This document shows positions 22,695 through 31,094 of a stretch of 64,000 nucleotides of DNA, in pieces (the first letter of the stretch is position 1; each line of letters begins with the position of its first letter). Under the pieces are notes generated by a model that searched no databases, was not told the DNA's origin, and saw nothing but the letters and a program-made list of their open reading frames with translations. Location of the stretch: NCBI GenBank assembly GCA_034005525.1, contig JAVEUP010000016.1, positions 7,600 through 71,599 of the forward strand, in the 5' to 3' direction. This stretch comes from PWXP01 sp034005525 (lineage in GTDB: Bacteria > Planctomycetota > Planctomycetia > Pirellulales > Thermoguttaceae). The translations under genes and the position numbers were made by a program.

Positions 22695-24227
22695 ATGCGA
22701 AGCAAACCTGCCCACTGGAGCGTATCGATAGTCGCAGCTATTTGTCTTGCAGCGACAGGCTGCGCTGAGCCCATCGGGCCGATTCACCCGGCCGATCCAA
22801 CCACGGAGCCGCTCGGCGAAAACGACCGACAGTCGTGGCAAATCCTCATGCTTGGCGGCAATCGGGTGGGCCACGCGGGCACAATCATCCGGCATGTCAA
22901 GCATGACGGACAACAGCTTGTGCAAATGGACGGCTTGACGGTGCTCCGTGTACAACGTTTCGGCCAGATGACCGAGCAGCAAATCCGGCTTGCCGACCTG
23001 CAGACCCCAGATGGCAAGCTCCTAAGGGTGAGCGCATCGATCGAGCAGGGGCACGAGCCACTCACAACGGTCGGGGTGGTTCGGGGCAACCGGCTGGAAC
23101 TGGAAGTCGGGACACTCGGCAAGACGACCAAACGTTCCATCCCCTGGTCTGACGATCTTGGCGGATTTCACGCCGTGGAAGACTCCCTGTTGCGCAAGCC
23201 CATGCAGCCCGGCGAGCATCGCCGCCTGACGGCCCTGATGCCCGGCCTGGCCGACCTGGCCGAGGTGGAACTGAAGGCCGTCGGCCATGAGCAGGTGACG
23301 TTGCCTGGCGGCGAGTTCAAGCTGTTGCGGATCGACAATGTGACCCATCTCGGGCCAGGGCAGGAGTTGCGCAGCGTTCTTTGGACCGATCCCGACGGCG
23401 AGGTCGTCAAGTCCTGGACCGACACGCTCAACCTCGAAACCTATCGGGTTTCCAAGGACGTGGCATTGGCCGAGTTCGAGCCGGCGGAACTCGATCTGGG
23501 CTTCGATCTCGCCGTGAAGGTCAAACGGGCCATTGCCGATCCGCATGCGACGAGGCGAGTCCGGTATCGGGTGACCCTCGACGGTGACGATCCGGCCGAG
23601 ATGTTTCTTCAAGGGCCGTCCCAGCAGGTGGCGCCCATCGGGCCGCACGCCGCCGACGTGACCGTGTACTCCATTCGCCCGGGTGTGGACGGAAACCCCG
23701 ATGCCCCATCGGAGACGCACGCCGAGGCCGATCTGCTCCCCTCGAATATGATCCAAAGCGACGATCCGGAAATCGTCCGGCTTGCCCGCGAGGCCGTCGG
23801 CGACGAAACGGACCCGTGGCGAAAGGCCGTGGCCTTGGAGCGGTTCGTCGGCGGGTACGTCACGGAGAAGGCTTATACGCAGGCCTTCGCCACTGCGGCG
23901 GAAGTGGCCCGCGAGCGGGAAGGCGATTGCACCGAACACGCCGTCCTGCTGGCCGCGCTGTGCCGCGCGGCGGGAATCCCGGCCCGCGCGGCCGCCGGGC
24001 TCGTCTACTTGTCGCCCCGCCGGGCGTTCTTCTTCCACATGTGGACGGAGGTGTACGTCGACGGCCGCTTCATCCCGCTCGACGCCACCCTGGCCCGCGG
24101 CGGAATCGGCGCGGCACACCTGAAACTCACCCACACCAGCCTCGAAGGCACCACCGCATTCACCGCCTTTTTGCCGATCATCCGCGCCATCGGCCGGTTG
24201 AAGATCGAAGTGATGGAGATTGAATGA
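22695..24227 (+). CDS. Transglutaminase-like protease-fold lipoprotein
   Basis: 510 aa. The ATG at 22695 follows AAGGAG and opens a signal sequence (SIVAAICLAATGCAEP) that looks like a lipoprotein signal with a slightly atypical lipobox, so a membrane-attached, periplasm-facing protein is likely. A beta-rich middle precedes a transglutaminase-core domain: Cys412 in EREGDCTEHAVLLAALCRAA, His448 in FFFHMWTEVYVDGRFIPLDA and Asp463 make the triad. Family members act as cysteine peptidases or cross-linkers; the substrate is unknown. The last four bases overlap the adenosyltransferase start. Confidence 0.88.
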   Translation: MRSKPAHWSVSIVAAICLAATGCAEPIGPIHPADPTTEPLGENDRQSWQILMLGGNRVGHAGTIIRHVKHDGQQLVQMDGLTVLRVQRFGQMTEQQIRLADLQTPDGKLLRVSASIEQGHEPLTTVGVVRGNRLELEVGTLGKTTKRSIPWSDDLGGFHAVEDSLLRKPMQPGEHRRLTALMPGLADLAEVELKAVGHEQVTLPGGEFKLLRIDNVTHLGPGQELRSVLWTDPDGEVVKSWTDTLNLETYRVSKDVALAEFEPAELDLGFDLAVKVKRAIADPHATRRVRYRVTLDGDDPAEMFLQGPSQQVAPIGPHAADVTVYSIRPGVDGNPDAPSETHAEADLLPSNMIQSDDPEIVRLAREAVGDETDPWRKAVALERFVGGYVTEKAYTQAFATAAEVAREREGDCTEHAVLLAALCRAAGIPARAAAGLVYLSPRRAFFFHMWTEVYVDGRFIPLDATLARGGIGAAHLKLTHTSLEGTTAFTAFLPIIRAIGRLKIEVMEIE

Positions 24228-24739
24228 GCATCTACACCCGAGACGGCGATGGCGGGCAAACCCGGCTTCCCGGCAGTGCGCCCATCTTCAAGGACTCGCC
24301 CGCGGTGGAAGTGTGTGGAACGATTGACGAATTGGGCGCCGCGCTGGGCCTGGCCCGATGCCAGCCGCTGCCCGAGAAGATGGGCCCGCTGCTTCAGAGC
24401 ATTCAGCAAACCTTGCTGCAACTCAACAGCGAACTGGCCGACCCGGGGCAGCGAGGCGACGCCTCGCGGGCAATCGGCCCGCGACAGATTGCGGAACTGG
24501 AAGCCGCCATCGACGGCTACGAGTCACAGCTACAGGCGCTGCGAGCCTTTATCCTTCCCGGCACGTCGCATGCCGAGGCGGCATTGCACTTCGCCCGTAC
24601 CGTATGCCGCCGGGCCGAACGCCGCGTCGTCAGCCTGGCCCGGGCGGAACCGCACCGCACCGGCGAGCATCACCTTGCGTATCTGAACCGGCTGAGCGAC
24701 CTGCTTTTCGTCCTTGCACGATATGCCGTTGCCCGATGA
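24224..24739 (+). CDS. pduO: PduO-type cob(I)alamin adenosyltransferase
   Basis: 171 aa, usual length for the family. The enzyme transfers the adenosyl group of ATP to cob(I)alamin to make coenzyme B12. Visible signatures: MSIYTRDGDGGQTRLPGSAP (TRxGDxGxT, ATP binding), AVEVCGTIDELGAALGLARC, the FILPGTSHAEAALHFARTVC and RRAERRVVSLARAEP helix that carries the active-site Arg residues, and YLNRLSDLLFVLARYA at the end. The start ATG overlaps the upstream stop (ATGA), so it is co-translated with the transglutaminase-like gene; a functional link is not obvious. Confidence 0.93.
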   Translation: MSIYTRDGDGGQTRLPGSAPIFKDSPAVEVCGTIDELGAALGLARCQPLPEKMGPLLQSIQQTLLQLNSELADPGQRGDASRAIGPRQIAELEAAIDGYESQLQALRAFILPGTSHAEAALHFARTVCRRAERRVVSLARAEPHRTGEHHLAYLNRLSDLLFVLARYAVAR

Positions 24740-24750
24740 TCGGCACCGGT

Positions 24751-26037
24751 TTACCATTCGGCGCCGTCCGTCTCCGGGATGGATTCGCCGTGCATGAGTT
24801 CCTCGAACGACTGGCGGCGGCGGATCAGGTGCAATCCGTCCCCGCGTAGCAGCACCTCGGCGGCCAACGGCTTCGAATTGTAGTTGGATCCCATCACAAA
24901 ACCGTACGCCCCGACGTTTTCGATCACCAGGAAGTCGCCTACCCGGGCGTCGGGCAGCCGCCGGGTGCACACGAACCCGCCCTCCTCCTGCGTGAAGATA
25001 TCGCCCGACTCGCAAAGCGGTCCGCCCACAATCACGTCGCGCTGGGGCCGCTCGGTATCGCTGCCGGCCGGGGTGATGGCCATTGGGTGATATGCGCCGT
25101 ACAGGATCGGCCGTGCGAGGTTATTGAACCCCGCGTCGACCAGGTAGAACGTGTTGTCTGCCTGCTGCTTGACCGCCCGAACCTCGGCAATCAGGTACCC
25201 GGCCTCGGCCACCAGATAGCGGCCCGGCTCGATCTCCAGCCCGACCGGATGGCCGAACCGGGCCTCCAGCCGGCGCCGAACCGCATCCCAAAGTTGGTAG
25301 TAGGCGTCCAGGTCGACGTACTCCTCGCCGTCCCGATACGGCACCGGCAACCCGCCGCCGGCGCTGATCGAGGCAACCGATGGTCCCGCCTCGCAGGCGG
25401 CGCTTTCCATGGCAGCGCATACCCGGCTGAGATGCTCCAGGTCGGTTCCCGATCCGATGTGCATGTGCAAACCGGTCACAGTCAAGTCGAACTGCTTCGC
25501 CCGCGCAAGGCACTCGCCGAGTTGCTCGTGCCAGATCCCATGCTTCGATTGTTCGCCGCCGGTATTGGTCTTCTGGCTATGACCATGCCCAAAACCGGGA
25601 TTCAGCCGCAAAGTGACACCACTTCCGGGCGCTCTCTGCCCCCACTGCTCGATCATGTCGGGCGAGCCGCAGTTGACGTGCAGGTTGAGCTGGACGCAGA
25701 GTTCGAGTGATTCGGCGTCGAATATATCGGCCGTGTAGACGATGGGTGGGGGAGTGCCGTCCGGTGCGTAGCCCGCCCTTAGCGCCCGTTGAACCTCACC
25801 CGCACTCACCGCATCGACGAGTACCCCGCGCCGGCGCAAAAGATCGAGGATGGCCAAGTTTGAGCATGCCTTCTGGGCATAGCGCACCCGATCGAACATG
25901 GCCAGATCGGCAACACGTCGGACGATTCGTTCCTGATCGTAAACGAACAACGGCGTCCCGAAGCGGCGGGCCAACTCGGTCACGCTCACGCCGGCAATCT
26001 CGGTGCGAATTGTGGCGAATCCAGTTGATTCGGGCAT
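24751..26037 (-). CDS. lysA: Diaminopimelate decarboxylase
   Basis: 428 aa. Pyridoxal-phosphate enzyme of fold III that converts meso-diaminopimelate to lysine and CO2, the last step of lysine synthesis. The PLP lysine is K56 in VRYAQKACSNLAILDLLRRR; GLHMHIGSGTDLEHLS, SISAGGGLPVPY, IEPGRYLVAEAGYLI and GGPLCESGDIFTQEEGGFVC are the standard family blocks, the last with the active-site Cys and Glu. It converges with the adenosyltransferase gene, only 11 bp between the stops. Confidence 0.93.
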   Translation of the reverse strand: MPESTGFATIRTEIAGVSVTELARRFGTPLFVYDQERIVRRVADLAMFDRVRYAQKACSNLAILDLLRRRGVLVDAVSAGEVQRALRAGYAPDGTPPPIVYTADIFDAESLELCVQLNLHVNCGSPDMIEQWGQRAPGSGVTLRLNPGFGHGHSQKTNTGGEQSKHGIWHEQLGECLARAKQFDLTVTGLHMHIGSGTDLEHLSRVCAAMESAACEAGPSVASISAGGGLPVPYRDGEEYVDLDAYYQLWDAVRRRLEARFGHPVGLEIEPGRYLVAEAGYLIAEVRAVKQQADNTFYLVDAGFNNLARPILYGAYHPMAITPAGSDTERPQRDVIVGGPLCESGDIFTQEEGGFVCTRRLPDARVGDFLVIENVGAYGFVMGSNYNSKPLAAEVLLRGDGLHLIRRRQSFEELMHGESIPETDGAEW

Positions 26038-26141
26038 AGATCACCTTGCAGCAGGGGGCAAACAACCTGGTTCGTCGAGTCCGGCTCGACATCGAGCAAC
26101 TTAACAGGGGTGCAGGGCTCGTGGTGGCCAGTCGTTGGACT

Positions 26142-26212
26142 GTTGGAGTTCATGCTTCAGCGTGCAGAATTGGGTTCGTGCGTAATTCGCACGCTAGAGC
26201 GTGGACTCCAAC
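26142..26212. repeat. TTGGAGTTCA palindromic element, copy 1
   Basis: Ends GTTGGAGTTCATGCTT and a complementary GCGTGGACTCCAAC, with an inner GCGTGC...GCACGC stem. A second copy with the same plan is at 59120-59190. Confidence 0.75.
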
Positions 26213-26341
26213 AAAAAGCCCGTTTCGGCAACGGGCTCAACTGTTGGGAGCATTATCCCGAATTCTTGACCGGTTATGTAGGACGGGCACGAAATACAGG
26301 CCGCTTCCCGGCAGTTGCCCTGGCGTCCATACGGCCGCTTC

Positions 26342-26444
26342 CTTGTCTCCTTTGCGGCTTCGCGACTTCGCGGCTTTGCGTGTAATCCAGAGCCGGGCAT
26401 ACCTGAACGCGAAGACGCCAAGCCGCGAAGCCGCAAAGGACAAG
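26342..26444. repeat. CTTTGCGGCTTCGCG palindromic element
   Basis: The left arm CTTGTCTCCTTTGCGGCTTC with a CGACTTCGCGGCTTTGCG stretch faces the right arm CCAAGCCGCGAAGCCGCAAAG then GACAAG. The arms are long inverted repeats of CTTCGCGGCTTTGCG-type units, again close to a heptamer/octamer rhythm. Confidence 0.75.
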
Positions 26445-26888
26445 ATAGGAACACCCCCCAATCAGTGACATTGACGAAATCCTGATCACCAAGCGCCGCC
26501 GGAAAGGCGTATGGACCTGTTGCTCTGCCCTGGCGCGTCATACTGCGTTGTCTGAGAGGAATGCGTACTTTGCGCAGCATGCGGGCCACAAGGACTCAAG
26601 GGAGATTCCTGACGGTATTGCGGGATTTTCCAAAGAATCGCGTTGTAACAGGCCGACCATAACACCACAGAACAGGTGCCTTGCGCGATAGGACTTCGCG
26701 CAGGGGGCTTGGTTTGCCCAGGCCCGATGTCAAGGCTGCCACGACGCCGCCGGGGATGGGAGTGGGCCGGATGCATCAGGATTGTCCGCACAGCGGATGC
26801 GGACTCGGAGGACAATCAACTTCAGGTTCGCGACGGACGGGTAGTCGATCCGGCCTCGAGGCGAGCCGAACGCAAGGGGGGAAGTCGA

Positions 26889-28022
26889 ATGAGGACAACC
26901 GTAGTGGTATTAGTACTGGCCTTGCTGGCGGCGGTAACCGGCTGTACGGGCCCGGCCAAGCAGAATCTGCCGCCCGCCCAGATGCTCATGGAACCGGGCC
27001 CCGGAGTCGGTGGTCCCGGACCGGGCGTGATGATGTTCCAGCCGGCTATGCCCATGGCGCAAGTTACCTCGCAGCTTGCCTTTGTCGGCCCCGAGGGCAC
27101 CATGATCCAGTGGGACGTGACCATGCCTGGCATGTTCGACTCCGAGCCACTGGTCATGCCCGGCCGGCAGAACTTCGCCCAGGGCGGCATCTACCGCTTG
27201 AAGCTGACGAACATCCCGGGGCGACCGGGTGTGGAATTGTACCCGACCATCGAGGTCGGTCCCGCCATGCCGCGAACCGAGGCATTTCTCGCCCACAACG
27301 CCATTCCGGTGCAGTGGTCGGAGGAGGACTTCAACCAGATACTCACCGGCAACTTCGTGACGAAGGTCATCTACCTGCCGGATCCGGAATACCAAGAGTT
27401 GGCCTTGGCCGGTGTCGAAACGCTCGTGAGCACGCGGCTCGATCCGGGTGTCGACCCGATCGTGGAAGCCGATCGGCGGGGCTCGATCCTGGCGGTCGTC
27501 CGCTTGGGCAACAAGGACCTGGAAATGCCCGGCGAGATGATGCAAGAGGGCCAGGTAATGCCTGCCAGCCACCAACATCCCATGCACGACAGCGGTTACC
27601 AAGGCTACAGCGGCGCGCCGATGCCGATGGGGATGCCCGGCCAGCAGACCACCATGCCCAACACGTACATCTCGGGCGTCACCGGCCCGCAATACGGCAT
27701 GCCCATGAGCGGCACGCCCATTGGGCTTCCCGGGCCACCGCACGTGCCACTCGGAGGCCCCGCAGGGCTGCAAAAACACGTGATGAAGAATCACACGGTG
27801 CACAACATTCCCAAACCGACCGACAAGGTGCGGATCGACGTCCGCCAGAGCCCCGGATTCAGTTACCCGAAGCCGGCCAGCCGGGCGCGCATTGTTGAGC
27901 AAACGCTCCCCGGTCCGGGCTTGTACAGGCGGCCGCTGGAAGACCGGCGGCAAGTGATCTGCCCTGACGGGACGACAATCTGCCCCGAGGGCGAGATGGG
28001 AATGGCGACTGTATCTGACTGA
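26889..28022 (+). CDS. Envelope lipoprotein, 377 aa
   Basis: The start at 26889 has AAGGGGGGAAG upstream. A signal peptide (VVLVLALLAAVTGCTGPAKQ) ends in a lipobox-like VTGC, so it is probably a lipid-anchored envelope protein. A Met/Pro/Gly-rich N-terminal stretch is followed by a folded domain (GGIYRLKLTNIPGRPGVELY, PTIEVG, NQILTGNFVTKVIYLPDPEY) and a low-complexity tail rich in Met, Pro, Gln and Gly. The domain recurs in the next gene (GVYRLKVTNIQG). I recall such neighbours in several planctomycetes; function unknown, probably cell-wall or surface structure. Confidence 0.85.
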   Translation: MRTTVVVLVLALLAAVTGCTGPAKQNLPPAQMLMEPGPGVGGPGPGVMMFQPAMPMAQVTSQLAFVGPEGTMIQWDVTMPGMFDSEPLVMPGRQNFAQGGIYRLKLTNIPGRPGVELYPTIEVGPAMPRTEAFLAHNAIPVQWSEEDFNQILTGNFVTKVIYLPDPEYQELALAGVETLVSTRLDPGVDPIVEADRRGSILAVVRLGNKDLEMPGEMMQEGQVMPASHQHPMHDSGYQGYSGAPMPMGMPGQQTTMPNTYISGVTGPQYGMPMSGTPIGLPGPPHVPLGGPAGLQKHVMKNHTVHNIPKPTDKVRIDVRQSPGFSYPKPASRARIVEQTLPGPGLYRRPLEDRRQVICPDGTTICPEGEMGMATVSD

Positions 28023-28115
28023 GAGCAATATGGTCCGTATGGCCGCCGTCTCTGGGGTTGAGTTCTCGGAGACGGACAAGAGGCACAGGCATTTGATATA
28101 AGGGAACTTCCATCC

Positions 28116-28907
28116 GTGGCAATGATCCGCATGCAACGCTGTACGGCACTTGGCGCCTCGGCACGCTGCGGGCGAGTTGTCGGCATTTCGGTAAGGGTAG
28201 TCGCGGCATTGTGGCTGCAAACCGCGGTGTTGCTCGGCCAACAGCCGGGAGTCCACTACCTGCACCAGGGCGTGATGCCACCGGGAGCGATTGGCAGCCG
28301 GCAACTCCAGCGTGGCGGCCCATTGCCCGGATACTTCCAGCCGGTAGAAATCAAGGCCCCTCCGGGGGCCTTGGTTTCGCTGGCCACGGAAGGGTACTTC
28401 GAGCCCGCCGCGCCCACGCCGCAAACCGTCGGCATGCTCATCGGCGGTGTGTACCGTCTGAAGGTCACAAACATTCAGGGCGCCGAGGGCCAGGAGGTCT
28501 TCCCGACCGTTGAGGTTATCGACCGCACTTACCCGCCGCGGGGGCAGGAACTCCGGTTCGCCATCCCCGTGGAACTGACGTTGGAAGACCTGCGGCTTGC
28601 GCTGGCCGGAAAGTTCGTCACCCGCGTGGTCTACCTGGAGAATCCGCGCAACGCCATGCCGGCGCCGGAGGACCCGAGGGAACACAACTGGTTTGAAGCC
28701 GGTCCCGGCCGCGACCCGCTCGCCGTGGCCGACGCACTCGGCCGGCCCGTGGCAATTCTCCGCTTGGGCGCCCGAATGCCGAAAGACCCGCAGGAAATCG
28801 ATGGGCAATTCTTGTTCGGCTCACCGCCGTTGATGCGGTTTTCGTCCCATCCGCGGGCGATGCCGGCGCTGGAAGACCCGGTTACACCGGGGCAGGAACA
28901 TGATTGA
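28116..28907 (+). CDS. Envelope protein, paralogue of the upstream lipoprotein, 263 aa
   Basis: A GTG at 28116, with an in-frame ATG two codons later, starts a positively charged leader and a hydrophobic stretch (VRVVAALWLQTAVLLGQQPG) that looks like a signal peptide. The central domain GGVYRLKVTNIQGAEGQEVF, PTVEVIDRTYPPRGQELRFA, LALAGKFVTRVVYLENPRNA matches the folded part of the preceding lipoprotein, so the pair arose by duplication. It lacks a lipobox Cys. Its end overlaps the start of the DUF11 gene by eight bases. Confidence 0.8.
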   Translation: MAMIRMQRCTALGASARCGRVVGISVRVVAALWLQTAVLLGQQPGVHYLHQGVMPPGAIGSRQLQRGGPLPGYFQPVEIKAPPGALVSLATEGYFEPAAPTPQTVGMLIGGVYRLKVTNIQGAEGQEVFPTVEVIDRTYPPRGQELRFAIPVELTLEDLRLALAGKFVTRVVYLENPRNAMPAPEDPREHNWFEAGPGRDPLAVADALGRPVAILRLGARMPKDPQEIDGQFLFGSPPLMRFSSHPRAMPALEDPVTPGQEHD

Positions 28908-30153
28908 GCCGGGAGAGGCTGCCGTCACCATGCAAAACGCAACGCAGGCTTCTGCCGCCAGACTCGACTTCGATCGCCTTTGGCGTTTCGCGATCATCGC
29001 GTTGGGCACACTCATTCTGTGTTCGTGCCGCACGCCCGCCCCGGGGCCGGACATGGCCGCTCACCCGTATGCCGCCCACGGGGCCATGGGCCCGGGCGGC
29101 GCTTGGGCCGAAAGCTTGCCGGCCGAGGCGTTCACCGGCGCGCCCCCGCCCGAATACCCGGCGCCGCCCTACCCCGTCGAAGCCCTGCCGCAGCCATACA
29201 CCGCTGAAGGTCCCTGGGCTCCGCCGGGCATCGCCCGCCCGTGGCCGGCCGATGAGTACATGTTCGACGGCGGCGACCGCGAGGAGCCCACGCGAGTGGG
29301 CCAGCAGTGGCAAGTGTACGGCCTCCATACGGAAGACACCGTCGCCCACTTCGACACGCTCGACGGCCGCACGCTGGTGGAACCGAGCAACCGGGTGCAT
29401 ATCTACGCGCCGCGATTCGGGGCCGTCCGGCAGGTGGTCGGGCTGGTCGGCGGCGAGCAAGCGTACCGCGCGGCCGGCGTCATGCAACCCGAAGTGCTTG
29501 CCGGACCTGCCATGGTGCAGGCGGTCGGCGCCAGTTCGCAACATCGGCAGGCCGTCGGCCAGGCCGGCGTGAGGCCGGTGGGCATTTACGAGAGCAAGCA
29601 AGGCGACGGCGTGGTTTCGGAAGCTCAAAGTCCGGTCGCCTTCCAGGACCAACTCCTGCCGTACGAAAACCTCGACGTCATCCGCCGCGGCGTCATGGAA
29701 GCGGCGGAAATGGCCTGGCTCGCCCGAGGTGTCGACGCGGCAGCCGCATGGGAGACTACCCAGGCCGTCCAGGTCGTCCTCGATCACCAGGCGGCAAAGG
29801 CCGAGGTGCAAACCGAGGCGCTGCAAGATGTATTCACGGTCACCACGCCCAAGGGCAACCCGCGGCTCCGCGTTATCAAGATCGCTTCGGAGCATTTCGT
29901 AAAACCCGGCGAAGAGGTGGCGTTCACCATCCGCTTCGACAACGTAGGCAACCAGGTAATCGGGAACGTGACGATCCTCGACAACCTGACCACGCGGCTG
30001 GAGTACATTCCCGACAGTGCCCAGTGCAGCCTCGAAGCCAACTTCTCAACGGAGCCGAACGAAGGCGGCTCGGTCGTTCTGCGGGCCGAGCTGATCGATC
30101 CGCTCGAACCGGGCGAGGGCGGCGTCCTTCGCTTCCGCTGCCGCGTGCGGTAG
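28900..30153 (+). CDS. DUF11-domain envelope lipoprotein, 417 aa
   Basis: A hydrophobic N-terminal segment (FAIIALGTLILCSCRTPAPG) ends in a Cys pair that may be lipidated. A Pro/Ala-rich linker follows, then a helical middle, and a C-terminal Ig-like DUF11 domain: IKIASEHFVKPGEEVAFTIR, FDNVGNQVIGNVTILDNLTT, RLEYIPDSAQCSLEANFS. DUF11 domains are found in OmcB-type cross-linked outer envelope proteins and in planctomycete surface proteins. Three envelope genes in a row with overlaps suggest one structural unit of the cell surface. Confidence 0.85.
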   Translation: MIEPGEAAVTMQNATQASAARLDFDRLWRFAIIALGTLILCSCRTPAPGPDMAAHPYAAHGAMGPGGAWAESLPAEAFTGAPPPEYPAPPYPVEALPQPYTAEGPWAPPGIARPWPADEYMFDGGDREEPTRVGQQWQVYGLHTEDTVAHFDTLDGRTLVEPSNRVHIYAPRFGAVRQVVGLVGGEQAYRAAGVMQPEVLAGPAMVQAVGASSQHRQAVGQAGVRPVGIYESKQGDGVVSEAQSPVAFQDQLLPYENLDVIRRGVMEAAEMAWLARGVDAAAAWETTQAVQVVLDHQAAKAEVQTEALQDVFTVTTPKGNPRLRVIKIASEHFVKPGEEVAFTIRFDNVGNQVIGNVTILDNLTTRLEYIPDSAQCSLEANFSTEPNEGGSVVLRAELIDPLEPGEGGVLRFRCRVR

Positions 30154-30258
30154 GCCAAACAGCCGCGGCGCATCCCCTGCACCGCCCCACTGCGCACCGA
30201 CCATTGACCAAGTGCGGAGCCGCTGATAGAATGACGGCTTGCTGAGGCACGTTCCATC

Positions 30259-30507
30259 ATGATACCGTCCGACACCCATCCCGATATCGAGCGGCGGCAG
30301 ATCGAATGGTTCCGGGAAGCCTCTGCTGCCGAGAAGATTGCCCGGTCGAGGTCGTTGACGGCAACGGCCATTGCCGCATCCCGCTGCGCCGTGGCCGAGG
30401 CCAATCCGCAGTTGTCACCACGGCAAGCGTTGCTCCTTTGGATTCAACTCCACTACGGTGAAACGCTGGCCGCTCAACTCCGCCGGCTCGACGGAGATAA
30501 TTCGTGA
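30259..30507 (+). CDS. Small hypothetical protein, 82 aa, partner of the nucleotidyltransferase
   Basis: MIPSDTHPDIERRQIEWFRE, AEKIARSRSLTATAIAASRC, SPRQALLLWIQLHYGETLAA. It is helical, soluble and of mixed charge. Its stop overlaps the GTG start of the next gene by four bases, a layout typical of two-gene units such as toxin-antitoxin or antitoxin-nucleotidyltransferase pairs. It has no match I can name. Confidence 0.65.
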   Translation: MIPSDTHPDIERRQIEWFREASAAEKIARSRSLTATAIAASRCAVAEANPQLSPRQALLLWIQLHYGETLAAQLRRLDGDNS

Positions 30508-31094
30508 TCAATCCACCGGACCTTATCGAGGCCGTGACGCCAGTTGTTCGCCTGTTGGAGTCGTTTGAGATTCCCTACTACGTCGGCGGTTCCGTTGCGA
30601 GTTGCGTCTATGGTTTTCCTCGGTCGACGCTCGACGTTGATCTAGTAGCCGACCTGGCCATGCGACACGTGGAACCCTTGGTTGAGGCACTGCGCGATCA
30701 GTACTACGTTGACGGATCGATGATCCGAGATGCGATCCGAAGGCGTGCGTGTTTCAACGTCATCTACCTGCCCACCCATTTCAAGGTCGACGTGTTCGTA
30801 CTCGGCAACCGGGCATATGACCGCACGACGATTCAGCGGCGAAGAAGCAAGGCAATCGATCAGCAAGTGCCGGACGTCTTGTTCCCTCTGCCTTCCCCTG
30901 AAGACGTGATCCTGGCCAAGCTCCAGTGGTATCGGCTTGGCGATGAGATTTCCGAGCGGCAATGGACCGACGTGGTGGGCGTGATGAAAGTGCAGCACAA
31001 CGCGCTCCAGCGCGAGTATCTCGACCAGTGGGCGGCTGAACTGGGTGTGGCCGACCTTTTGGCGAGGGCATGGGCGGAGGTCGAGCCGCAATGA
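30504..31094 (+). CDS. Nucleotidyltransferase-fold protein, 196 aa
   Basis: A GTG start overlaps the upstream stop. The N-terminal half has the minimal nucleotidyltransferase signature: PYYVGGSVASCVYGFPRSTL then DVDLVAD (GGS ... DxD), followed by FNVIYLPTHFKVDVFVLGNR, whose Asp may be the third carboxylate. The C-terminal half is helical (PSPEDVILAKLQWYRLGDEI). This matches AbiEii-like / DUF6036-type enzymes, which act in some type IV toxin-antitoxin systems or as stand-alone enzymes. The target is unknown. The stop overlaps the start of the next gene (ATGA), making a three-gene coupled unit. Confidence 0.8.
   Translation: MINPPDLIEAVTPVVRLLESFEIPYYVGGSVASCVYGFPRSTLDVDLVADLAMRHVEPLVEALRDQYYVDGSMIRDAIRRRACFNVIYLPTHFKVDVFVLGNRAYDRTTIQRRRSKAIDQQVPDVLFPLPSPEDVILAKLQWYRLGDEISERQWTDVVGVMKVQHNALQREYLDQWAAELGVADLLARAWAEVEPQ

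Larger units (their letters stand above)
26038..26888. other. 850-bp intergenic region with two repeat elements
   Basis: Between the divergently oriented lysA and the envelope cluster. It holds the TTGGAGTTCA hairpin element (26142-26212) and the CTTTGCGGCTTCGCG palindrome (26342-26444). I see no supported gene; the promoter of the envelope cluster must lie in the right part but no hexamers stand out. Confidence 0.5.

Noticed and set aside
26910..28808. 632-codon minus-strand frame opposite the envelope cluster
   Set aside because: It spans two clearly coding plus-strand genes with signal peptides and ribosome binding sites; G+C-rich third positions make long antisense frames common here.
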